DNA from: Bacteroidales bacterium
GTDB taxonomy: Bacteria; Bacteroidota; Bacteroidia; Bacteroidales; JAOZVK01
Length of the DNA: 8,175 nucleotides
Reading direction: 5' to 3'
NCBI GenBank assembly: GCA_029938185.1
Contig: JAOZVK010000250.1
Coordinates: forward strand, 1-8,175
Shown here: positions 1 through 5,886 of the stretch, piece after piece
Layout: each line of letters opens with the position of its first letter
Numbering within the stretch: position 1 is the stretch's first letter
The notes under the pieces: generated by a model
Told to the model about the DNA's origin: nothing
What the model saw: only the letters and a program-made list of their open reading frames with translations
Databases searched by the model: none
Position numbers and translations under genes: made by a program

Positions 1-457
1 TAATAAGGTTAACAATGACGATTAAACTTTATTTCTATTAAGGTTAAAACAAAATAAAAAGGTTTTAAATCCAAAAAGCGTCAAGCGATAAATGAAAAAT
101 GCCCATATTTTTTATATTTTTCATAATAATTATAGTAATTTGCATAAACGGTTTTTATATAATTTAACCTGATAAACTCATAAATTTCGGTTATTAGATG
201 CGTAAATGTCTGATAGATTTAAACACAACATTAAGAAATATGACAAAATACTGGAATACAAAGCAAATAAAACACGAATTATAGTAGGTTTTTTTTAGTT
301 TTGTTGCTATATATTTGATGTTAAGGTCTTATACCTATTTTTATTATAGTTAAAAACTATCTATTAATCAATATATTAACTTAATAAAAAAATCTATTTG
401 TGACTAATTTATTGTTAGACGTAATTTTAATTCATATTCACTAAAATTATTAAATTT
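1..457. other. AT-rich non-coding region
   Basis: No convincing gene is visible on either strand. The longest ATG-started frame noticed is 30 codons (206-298, beginning MSDRFKHN), with no ribosome site, promoter match or recognisable motif, so it is not called. The only structured feature seen is a degenerate mini-hairpin at 322-341. The right end is the leader of the SanA-like pseudogene; no good TAnnTTTG promoter was found for it. Confidence 0.6.
322..341 (+). repeat. Degenerate copy of the AGGTC mini-hairpin repeat
   Basis: TAAGGTCTTATACCTATTT matches the start of the intact copies at 662 and 7931 except for two loop-side changes (AT for CG), which shorten the stem to AGGT/ACCT. An ATAGTT follows at 345-350, as in the copies at 1034 and 6674, but the TTGCTTACGCA block and the 3' part are not recognisable. 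It is read as a decayed or partial member of the family; chance similarity in AT-rich DNA is possible. Confidence 0.35.
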
Positions 458-831
458 ATGATTAATAGAATATTATTACTTATAAAGAATAAACGATTTA
501 TTACTGTTGTAGTTTTAATTATGATAAATATAATTATAATTGATTTTTGTGATATTAAAATAGAATATTCATCAAAAAATAAGATTTTCAAAAGTATAAA
601 AAATATTCCAAATAATAAAGTAGCCCTTGTTTTAGGTACAATAAAATATATAAATGGTATGTAAGGTCTTCGACCTATTTAATGTTGCTTACGCAAGATA
701 TATAATAAACGGTATTTCAAAAAGTAAGCTCTATACTAAATAGGTAAAAACTTTTGTATGGATGCTTATATAGGGCTAATAAAATTGAATATGTTATTGT
801 AAGTGGTGATAATAGCGAAAAAGTGTTGTGA
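458..831 (+). pseudogene. SanA/YdcF-like (DUF218) membrane-anchored protein, broken
   Basis: Frame one (458-664) encodes a short basic start, a hydrophobic segment at about residues 13-30, then SKNKIFKSIKNIPNNKVALV followed by LGTIKY, the typical N-terminal layout of SanA-type DUF218 proteins (often annotated as vancomycin high-temperature exclusion proteins, inner membrane, cell-envelope related). It stops at a TAA that is also the first bases of a repeat element. Family-like sequence resumes in other frames: INGISKSKLYTK at about 705-740, then LYRANKIEYVIVSGDNSEK at 766-822, the conserved VSGDN block of the family. The reading frame therefore changes at least twice and ends at TGA 829-831. 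The C-terminal half, usually carrying an LDYAGFRTLDS-like block, is not found downstream. Family assignment is from remembered motifs. A functional 68-residue peptide is unlikely. Confidence 0.7.
662..770 (+). repeat. Hairpin repeat element, copy 1 (inside sanA-like gene)
   Basis: It starts TAAGGTCTTCGACCTATTT with the AGGTC-TTC-GACCT hairpin at 664-676, continues through TTGCTTACGCA to 695, and has the AAAAACTTTTGTA core at 747-759. The first 34 bases agree with the copy at 7931 in 32 positions by hand count. The distance from the TACGCA block to the core is 50 bases, against 48 in copy 3. The middle differs from other copies and also reads like SanA coding sequence, so this may instead be two short insertions. 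Sequence like TATATAAATGGTAT (about 647-660) recurs with changes at about 699-714, possibly a worn target duplication. Confidence 0.6.
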
Positions 832-912
832 CTTGAAACATGTCTCATATTCTTGTTTATTTGCATAGTTTGTTATTGTTTTTTATTAATTAATGTCCAG
901 AAAGTCAATAAA

Positions 913-1021
913 ATCGCAAAGCGATGACCTATTGGTAACCCACGATGATAATCGTGGGCTGATAACAAGCCAATAACAAAAATGCCTTTAGGCATGACCT
1001 ATAAAATTCCTGATTTTATAG
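913..1021. repeat. Cluster of four REP-like hairpins
   Basis: Four hairpins follow one another: ATCGC-AAA-GCGAT (913-925), CCCACGAT-gata-ATCGTGGG (939-958) bracketed by TATTGG (930-935) and CCAATA (970-975), ATGCC-TTTA-GGCAT (982-995), and CTATAAAAT/ATTTTATAG (999-1007 with 1013-1021). The first and third are each followed by GACCTAT. The same GACCTAT follows the mini-hairpin of the dispersed repeat copies 1 and 3. The arrangement looks like a composite REP (BIME-like) cluster. No protein-coding potential was seen. Confidence 0.65.
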
Positions 1022-1033
1022 ACGCACACTAAT

Positions 1034-1138
1034 TAAGTACTATTACAAAAAAATTTAGACATTTACTTATTTATAACTCCCTGATTAGATTATCTTTATA
1101 CTAATGCGTAAGCAACTATAAATAGGTCAAAGACCTTA
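1034..1138 (-). repeat. Hairpin repeat element, copy 2
   Basis: Read on the minus strand it starts TAAGGTCTTTGACCT and has its hairpin at 1124-1136 (loop TTT), then ATTTATAGTTGCTTACGCAT, a middle, and a 3' end TTTTGTAATAGTACTTA. By hand alignment it matches copy 3 (6676-6778) without gaps at about 87 of 103 positions; the first 35 positions differ at only one. Two separated loci sharing this much gap-free sequence outside genes indicate a real dispersed element and define its length as about 105 bases. Confidence 0.8.
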
Positions 1139-1166
1139 CAACTAAAAATTAATAACATAAACGTTT

Positions 1167-1199
1167 ACTGTCGGCGTGGCTTGAAGCCGCACCGACAGT
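1167..1199. repeat. GC-rich REP-like hairpin
   Basis: Fourteen-base arms (1167-1180 and 1186-1199) around a 5-base TTGAA loop pair at all but one position, with one G-T wobble. It is by far the most GC-rich spot in this AT-rich intergenic stretch. Neither side has a T-run, so it does not look like a classical intrinsic terminator, though it lies downstream of glnN and could block RNA decay or readthrough. A REP-type repeat is the preferred reading. Confidence 0.6.
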
Positions 1200-1345
1200 T
1201 ATTATATAAACAATATGTAACATATCAAAATTGATAATTTATTTAATCAGTCTTTTTTATATAAAAAACAAAACATCAGTAGTTTAACTATTGGTATTAA
1301 AGTCATACCCAAATAATTAAATTCTCTAAATAATTTCTATTAATA

Positions 1346-1373
1346 AAATAAAAAAAAATCATGTATTTGATTT
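1346..1373 (-). terminator. Weak candidate terminator of glnN
   Basis: On the minus strand a 6-bp AAATCA/TGATTT stem (1368-1373 with 1356-1361) with a 6-base loop is followed by a run of eight T interrupted later by A. The stem is AT-only and overlaps the glnN stop codon, so termination efficiency would be low. It is reported because no better terminator is seen before the hairpin at 1167-1199. Confidence 0.3.
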
Positions 1374-3561
1374 ATATATTAAATAAAAGTTCTCGATATT
1401 TTGGCAATGGCCATAACTTATCATCTACTATAAGTTCGAGTTTATCAATATTATATCTTATTTTATCTAGATAAGGAAAAACATGGTTAGAATATCCATC
1501 AATTTTTTCTTCTTCGGTTTCAAGTTTATTTATTCGCTTTCGCTCATTAACCATTTTTGTTACGTTGTTTTTTATTGAGCTTATGTGTCGCGATATTTTC
1601 TTTATCAGGTCAATTCTTGCACCAGCCATTTTATTAAATTCCTCTTCAGACATCAAGTTTTTCAAACCATTTACATTGTTAACCAAAACAGTTTGATATT
1701 TAATAGCAGTTGGTATAATATGGTTTATTGCTAAATCGCCTAAAACTCTTGCTTCAATTTGTATCTTTTTTGTATAGTTCTCGATTCGAACTTCATATCT
1801 TGCATTAAGTTCGATTTCGCTTAATATATTATTATCTCCAAAAAGTTTAATAGTACTATCACTTATATATGCTTTATAAACCTCTGTAGCATCAGTTATA
1901 TTGGTTAGTCCTCTTTTTTCTGCTTCTTCAACCCATTCTTGACTATATCCATTTCCTTCAAATCTTACTGGTTTTGATTCAATAATATATTTTCTTAATA
2001 TTTGAAAGATAGCTTCATCTTTTTTAATTCCACTTTCGATTAGTTTGTCAACCTCAATTTTAAATTCCTTTAATTGATTTGCAACTGCTGCATTTAAAAC
2101 AATCATTGGCGAAGAACAGTTTTCAGATGAACCTACAGCTCTAAATTCAAATCTGTTGCCTGTAAAAGCAAAAGGTGATGTTCTATTCCTATCAGTATTA
2201 TCGAGAAGAATTTCGGGTATTTTACCAACATTTAATTTAAGAGCTGTTTTTTCATCAGGAGTCATCTTTTTTTCAGATACTTTCTCCTCTAATTCATTAA
2301 GCATCTGAGTAAGTTTTGCACCTAAAAAAACAGATACAATTGATGGAGGAGCTTCATTTGCTCCAAGTCTATGTAAATTTCCTGCTGATACGATACTTGC
2401 TCTTAATAAGTCTGAATGGTCATAAACAGCTTTTGTTGTATTAATTAAGAATATTAAAAATTGTAAATTTTGTCTCGGGGTTGAACCAGGTTTAAGTAAA
2501 TTCACACCTGTATCCGTAGCCAATGACCAATTGTTATGTTTCCCAGAACCATTTATACCTTTGTAAGGTTTTTCATGCAAAAGAACTCTAAAATTATGTC
2601 TTTTAGCAACTTTACGCATTACATCCATTAATAATTGATTATGGTCAACCGACAAATTGGTTTCCTCAAATATTGGTGCACATTCAAACTGGTTTGGTGC
2701 GACTTCGTTATGTCTTGTTTTTAAAGGTATTCCTAATTTATGCGATTCTATTTCCAAATCTTGCATAAAAGCCATAACTCTATCAGGTATTGAACCAAAA
2801 TAATGGTCATCTAATTGTTGGTCTTTTGCTGATGAGTGTCCCATTAAAGTTCTTCCTGTTAATGCAATATCTGGACGAGCATGATATAAAGCATTATCAA
2901 TCAAAAAATATTCTTGTTCGACACCTAGTGTTGATATTACTTTTTTAACATTCTTGTCAAAATAATGACAAACATTAGTTGCTGATTCGTCAATAGCAGC
3001 AAGTGTTTTCAATAATGGTGTTTTATAATCCAAGGCTTCGCCTGTGTATGATATAAAAACTGTTGGTACACAGAGAGTTTTACCTATAACAAATGCAGGA
3101 GATGAAGGATCCCAAGCTGTGTATCCTCTTGCTTCGAAAGTATTTCGTATACCTCCACTGGGAAAACTTGATGCATCTGGCTCTTGTTGAGCTAATAATT
3201 CGCCATCAAAATTTTCAAACTTTTCGCCTTTAGTATTTATTTCAAAAAAAGCATCATGTTTTTCAGCTGTTGCATCATTTAATGGATGAAACCAGTGAGT
3301 ATAATGTGAAGCCCCTTGCGAAATTGCCCATTCTTTCATACCTGCAGCAACTTGGTCAGCAACTTTTCTGTCTATTCTTTTACCTGATTCTATAGACTTA
3401 ACTACACTTTTATATGATTCTTTTGATAAATATTTTCTCATTTTTGATTTATCAAAAACATTTTCACCAAAATAATCTGATGCCTTATTTGAAGGAAAAT
3501 TTACTTTTTCTGCTTGTCTTTCAAAAAGCTTTTCAATAGCTTTAAATCTAATTTGTGCCAT
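1372..3561 (-). CDS. glnN: Type III glutamine synthetase (GlnN)
   Basis: Cytoplasmic ATP-dependent synthesis of glutamine from glutamate and ammonium, the entry step of nitrogen assimilation. The 729-residue length is typical of the large GSIII class and far longer than GSI/GSII (about 350-470). The ASHYTHWFHPLND signature is at residues 84-96, GVEQEYFLID at 213-222, the KTRHNEVAPNQFE block at 281-293, the nucleotide-site block KPYKGINGSGKHNNWSL at 331-347, and NTDRNRTSPFAFTGNRFEFR at 455-474. The C-terminal part (about 560-729) is the helical GSIII-specific tail. The start MAQIRFKAIEKL fits the family and lies just downstream of a good promoter, with no Shine-Dalgarno site. The gene stands alone: the facing neighbour is a hairpin cluster and the upstream neighbour is AT-rich non-coding DNA. 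No ammonium transporter or PII gene is near. The frame is intact, with no missing key block. Confidence 0.97.
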   Translation of the reverse strand: MAQIRFKAIEKLFERQAEKVNFPSNKASDYFGENVFDKSKMRKYLSKESYKSVVKSIESGKRIDRKVADQVAAGMKEWAISQGASHYTHWFHPLNDATAEKHDAFFEINTKGEKFENFDGELLAQQEPDASSFPSGGIRNTFEARGYTAWDPSSPAFVIGKTLCVPTVFISYTGEALDYKTPLLKTLAAIDESATNVCHYFDKNVKKVISTLGVEQEYFLIDNALYHARPDIALTGRTLMGHSSAKDQQLDDHYFGSIPDRVMAFMQDLEIESHKLGIPLKTRHNEVAPNQFECAPIFEETNLSVDHNQLLMDVMRKVAKRHNFRVLLHEKPYKGINGSGKHNNWSLATDTGVNLLKPGSTPRQNLQFLIFLINTTKAVYDHSDLLRASIVSAGNLHRLGANEAPPSIVSVFLGAKLTQMLNELEEKVSEKKMTPDEKTALKLNVGKIPEILLDNTDRNRTSPFAFTGNRFEFRAVGSSENCSSPMIVLNAAVANQLKEFKIEVDKLIESGIKKDEAIFQILRKYIIESKPVRFEGNGYSQEWVEEAEKRGLTNITDATEVYKAYISDSTIKLFGDNNILSEIELNARYEVRIENYTKKIQIEARVLGDLAINHIIPTAIKYQTVLVNNVNGLKNLMSEEEFNKMAGARIDLIKKISRHISSIKNNVTKMVNERKRINKLETEEEKIDGYSNHVFPYLDKIRYNIDKLELIVDDKLWPLPKYRELLFNI

Positions 3562-3585
3562 AGTTTATATATTTAATAATTTATG

Positions 3586-3617
3586 CAAATCTATATATTT
3601 TATTTTACACCCTCAAA
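3586..3617 (-). promoter_or_regulatory. Bacteroidetes-type promoter of glnN
   Basis: On the minus strand TTTG (3614-3617) is followed after exactly 20 bases by TAGATTTG (3586-3593), matching the TAnnTTTG -7 element and the upstream TTTG element of Bacteroidetes sigma-ABfr promoters. It would start transcription roughly 15-20 bases before the glnN ATG, giving a short leader. The match is seen directly; activity is inferred. Confidence 0.65.
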
Positions 3618-3619
3618 TT

Positions 3620-4275
3620 TTTCGATATGTTTTTTAATATATCATACATTTTTTAGAAAACACCCCTTAATTACACAACCCTATAAGAAAAACAATACTC
3701 TTTATACATTTATAGATATATATTCAAAATATGTAACAATACACTACAAACTACACATATTCATTGAGTAGAAATATATTAACATTTTATATCTTTTTTC
3801 TATCCCTTTAATTACATTATGTATAAAAACATACCATAATACTAAAATTCAATAATTAATAAAATATTATAATATTAATTTATAAATATACAAATAATAT
3901 ATATAAGTAATTGATTATATTTATAATATATAATATAATGTTATTTATATACTATGTATATTACATTTTGTAATATAATATTAGATTTAATTAAATATAA
4001 TATTAATTTACATTATATATATAATATTAAATCTAAATATATATTGCATATAATATTAAATACAATATTAATTTAGAGCTAAATATATATGATATATAAA
4101 ATATTGATTACAGTTAAATAGCATATATAGATAATAAATGACCTGTATTATGTACATATATAATATTTATTTATGATTTTCTACAAATTTATTAAATTTT
4201 ATATATTATTTTCAATCTGTTTACCAGCCCTTTACAGCATAAGGTGATATTTTATTAAATGTTTTTCATAATTAA
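3620..4275. other. Extremely AT-rich gene-free region with inverted and direct repeats
   Basis: No gene is supported on either strand; the 62-codon frame at 3583-3771 has low-complexity content and overlaps the glnN promoter. From about 3780 the sequence is almost all A and T. AATATTAATTTA occurs at 3871-3882, 3999-4010, 4064-4075 and again at 4337-4348 just before the next ORF. TTAGATTTAAT (3981-3991) pairs with ATTAAATCTAA (4026-4036). No DnaA boxes or origin-type genes were found, so an origin is not called. Curved or easily melted DNA upstream of the 4360 gene is the modest inference. Confidence 0.6.
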
Positions 4276-4276
4276 C

Positions 4277-4307
4277 TTGGATATAATATATGTATGTATT
4301 ACTTTTG
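4277..4307 (+). promoter_or_regulatory. Bacteroidetes-type promoter of the 4360 ORF
   Basis: TTG (4277-4279), 20 bases, then TACTTTTG (4300-4307) fits the TAnnTTTG promoter form with the same spacing as the glnN promoter. It would give a leader of roughly 45 bases to the ATG at 4360. It is the main evidence that the small ORF is a transcribed gene. Confidence 0.6.
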
Positions 4308-4359
4308 CAATATCAAATTATAACATTATATGATTTAATATTAATTTAAAAATACTAAA

Positions 4360-4548
4360 ATGAAAAGAACGATAAAAATAAAACTTCCATTTAAACCAGA
4401 AATAAGGCAAAATGAAAGAAAATCGAGACTTTTAGTTTGGGCAAAGAGTATGCTTAAAAATTCAAATGTTAATATTCTTGAAGAGAAACATTTAGATAGA
4501 ATGAGTTACATTGTAATAGAGAATACAAAGAAAAAAGTTACTAAATAA
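4360..4548 (+). CDS. Small basic hypothetical protein
   Basis: A 62-residue protein, very rich in lysine and arginine, beginning MKRTIKIKLPFKPEIRQNER and ending ENTKKKVTK. No signal peptide, membrane segment, zinc motif or known domain is recognised. It contains a central stretch LLVWAKSMLK that could form an amphipathic helix. The charge suggests a nucleic-acid or membrane-surface partner, but that is only a guess. It is supported by a good promoter about 50 bases upstream, an A-rich leader before the ATG, and a second small reading frame 36 bases downstream with a shared terminator at 4812-4847. Whether it is a real protein cannot be settled from one sequence. It could be a remnant of a mobile element. 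Confidence 0.5.
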   Translation: MKRTIKIKLPFKPEIRQNERKSRLLVWAKSMLKNSNVNILEEKHLDRMSYIVIENTKKKVTK

Positions 4549-4575
4549 TAAAAGTAATAAATTAATATAATATAT

Positions 4576-4581
4576 AAGGAG
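4576..4581 (+). promoter_or_regulatory. Unusual strong Shine-Dalgarno site AAGGAG
   Basis: A full AAGGAG is rare in this window, where other starts have only A-rich leaders. It is 3 bases before ATG 4585, a frame that stops after two codons, and 8 bases before ATA 4590, which is in the frame of the 4593-4784 reading frame. It suggests that a gene really starts here. Confidence 0.45.
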
Positions 4582-4584
4582 AAA

Positions 4585-4784
4585 ATGAGATAGTCCATGT
4601 TTATATTAATAAATACAGTATTAGAACTATAAATAAAGAAGTTGTGTTTAATTTTGAAGAATGCACAACATCTAAAGAATGGCTAAATATAATTATAAAT
4701 AGATATTTAAATTTAATAATTAAAGATAATAATGTAAAAATATCTGGTAGATTTATACCGGTATTTTTACCAATGGTATTTTAA
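4585..4784 (+). pseudogene. Small unknown gene, frameshifted at its start or with non-ATG start
   Basis: The frame from 4578 to the stop at 4782-4784 is open for 68 codons but has no early ATG. The ATG at 4585, right after AAGGAG, reads ATG AGA TAG. Adding one base after 4590 would give a start MRIVHVYINKYSIRTINKEV running into the long frame, which ends GRFIPVFLPMVF. This points to a one-base loss near the start, a sequencing error, or a non-standard ATA start at 4590. The predicted product has FEECTTSKEWLN in the middle and an isoleucine-rich helix; no family is recognised. It follows the 4360 ORF by 36 bases and is followed after 28 bases by a strong terminator, so the two are probably co-transcribed. 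Confidence 0.5.
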
Positions 4785-4811
4785 GATTTTGGTTTTTTGG
4801 TTAATTTTGGG

Positions 4812-4847
4812 GAGGAGTCTGACTTTGGTTAGGCTCCTTATTTTTTT
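4812..4847 (+). terminator. Strong intrinsic terminator of the small-ORF unit
   Basis: AGGAGTCTGAC (4813-4823) pairs with GTTAGGCTCCT (4828-4838) over all 11 positions with two G-T wobbles and a TTTG loop, followed by TTATTTTTTT. This is the clearest rho-independent terminator in the window. It isolates the small ORFs from the thi operon. A second short hairpin GGCTC-TTC-GAGCC with five T follows at 4848-4865. Confidence 0.8.
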
Positions 4848-5031
4848 GGCTCTTCGAGCCTTTTTATACTGCTTGCACCTAAGGCAAATTAAAATTTTCA
4901 ACAATTTCATAGAAGGTTCGTTTCCTGAAATACAATTTGTTATATATTATTAGTAAAAATAATAATTAGGTTAAAAACCTTTTTGAAATTATTTAAGTAA
5001 GAGCAAGATGTAAGGCTTGAAGAGCCAAAAA
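4842..5031. mobile_element. MITE-like element with inverted hairpin ends
   Basis: The ends are inverted copies: left 4843-4860 and right 5014-5031 (read on the minus strand) agree at 17 of 18 positions, TTTTTGGCTCTTC followed by gAGCC or aAGCC. Similarity continues inward more weakly (TTGC blocks at about 4872 and 5002). Each end contains a 5-bp mini-hairpin. An inner mini-hairpin AGGTT-AAA-AACCT is at 4968-4980. The 190-base length, lack of coding capacity and terminal inverted repeats suggest a non-autonomous element or a pair of opposed repeats. No target duplication was identified. The ends resemble the dispersed AGGTC family. Confidence 0.5.
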
Positions 5032-5052
5032 CTATCAATAAATTAAAAAGTA

Positions 5053-5083
5053 TTTGGCATGCCTATCAAAAATTGTATTTTTG
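5053..5083 (+). promoter_or_regulatory. Bacteroidetes-type promoter of the thi operon
   Basis: TTTG (5053-5056), 19 bases, then TATTTTTG (5076-5083) fits TTTG-N19-TAnnTTTG closely. Transcription would begin near 5090, leaving a leader of roughly 140 bases before thiE. No TPP riboswitch core (CTGAGA-type) is recognised in that leader. Confidence 0.6.
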
Positions 5084-5110
5084 CAAAAATAAAAATATTA
5101 AAATACAATT
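5071..5110 (+). promoter_or_regulatory. Inverted repeat overlapping the thi promoter -7 box
   Basis: AATTGTATTTT (5071-5081) and AAAATACAATT (5100-5110) form a perfect 11-base inverted repeat with an 18-base gap. The left arm covers most of the TATTTTTG element and the right arm lies in the early leader. It could be a repressor-binding site, but AT richness makes a chance repeat possible. Confidence 0.35.
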
Positions 5111-5176
5111 GTTCAAATATCATTTACATAATTATAATTTATTGATAAGGTCATCAACTTATTTATTATTGTTCAC

Positions 5177-5196
5177 ACACCTTGTTAACAATGTGT
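5177..5196 (+). promoter_or_regulatory. Operator-like palindrome upstream of thiE
   Basis: ACAC-c-TTGTTAACAA-t-GTGT is a 20-base palindrome with a single mismatched pair, centred 44 bases before the thiE ATG. The size and symmetry fit a site for a dimeric regulator. The regulator is unknown. Confidence 0.35.
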
Positions 5197-5230
5197 AAGT
5201 TAGTAAAGTGTAAATATAAAAAAAAAACAA

Positions 5231-5872
5231 ATGAATAAAATATCGAAATTTCAGTATATAACTCAGGACACTGAAGAGTATTCACATATAGAACTTGTTG
5301 ATTTGGCATGTAAAGCAGGTATTGATTGGATACAGTTGAGAATGAAATATTCTGATGAAGAAGTTTTTTTTGAAACTGCAATTCAAGCTAAATCAATATG
5401 TGATAAACATAATGCAAGATTAATTATAAATGACAATGTTCAAATTGCTAAAAATGTAGGTGCACATGGGGTTCATTTAGGTAAGAATGATATTAGTCCA
5501 ATTGAAGCTAAAAAAATATTAGGAAAAAAATTTGTAATTGGAGGCACTGCAAATACTTATTATGATATAGTAAATCTATGCAAACAAAATATTGACTATA
5601 TTGGTTTGGGACCTTACAGATTTACAAAAACAAAAAGAGAATTGAGTCCAATATTAGGTATTGAGGCTTATAGAGCTATCATTGAACGTTGTACATACAA
5701 TAGTATAAATAAACCTATTGTGGCAATTGGTGGAATTGTAGAAAATGATTTTAAATTATTAGCAGATACAGGTTTATATGGTGTAGCTGTATCGTCGATG
5801 ATAAATAAATCAAAAAATATTATTGAAACTTTTAATAATGCTTCAAATTTCAAAAAATACTTTGAGCTTTAA
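5231..5872 (+). CDS. thiE: Thiamine phosphate synthase (ThiE)
   Basis: Joins hydroxymethylpyrimidine diphosphate with thiazole phosphate to give thiamine phosphate and pyrophosphate; a cytoplasmic TIM-barrel enzyme. The 213 residues are normal for the family. Motifs in order: QLRMK 35-39, LIINDN 64-69 with the Mg-binding Asp68, HGVHLGKND 79-87, IGGTANTY 103-110, DYIGLGP 122-128, FTKTK 131-135 in the pyrophosphate/phosphate loop, AIGGI 165-169 and GVAVSS 184-189. All key blocks are present. QLRMK replaces the QxREK form seen in some homologues, which is ordinary variation. TenI, the inactive paralogue, is less likely because the FTKTK and Mg-site blocks are intact. The ATG follows a long A-run without Shine-Dalgarno site, as usual in this phylum. 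It is first in the operon, 14 bases ahead of thiG. Confidence 0.93.
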   Translation: MNKISKFQYITQDTEEYSHIELVDLACKAGIDWIQLRMKYSDEEVFFETAIQAKSICDKHNARLIINDNVQIAKNVGAHGVHLGKNDISPIEAKKILGKKFVIGGTANTYYDIVNLCKQNIDYIGLGPYRFTKTKRELSPILGIEAYRAIIERCTYNSINKPIVAIGGIVENDFKLLADTGLYGVAVSSMINKSKNIIETFNNASNFKKYFEL

Positions 5873-5886
5873 AATATAAACATATA

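Noticed and set aside
206..298. 30-codon ORF MSDRFKHN...
   Set aside because: Very short, no promoter or ribosome site, and an overlapping frame of similar length exists; there is no evidence of coding.
3583..3771. 62-codon plus-strand ORF next to glnN
   Set aside because: It overlaps the glnN promoter, has low-complexity composition and no leader, promoter or motif; it is a chance open frame in AT-rich DNA.
3780..4348. Replication origin in the AT-rich block
   Set aside because: No DnaA-box cluster (TTATNCACA type), no dnaA, dnaN or partition genes nearby; AT richness alone is not enough.
5166..5381. Minus-strand ORF over the thiE start
   Set aside because: It is the antisense of a clear thiE gene and its leader, with no recognisable protein features.
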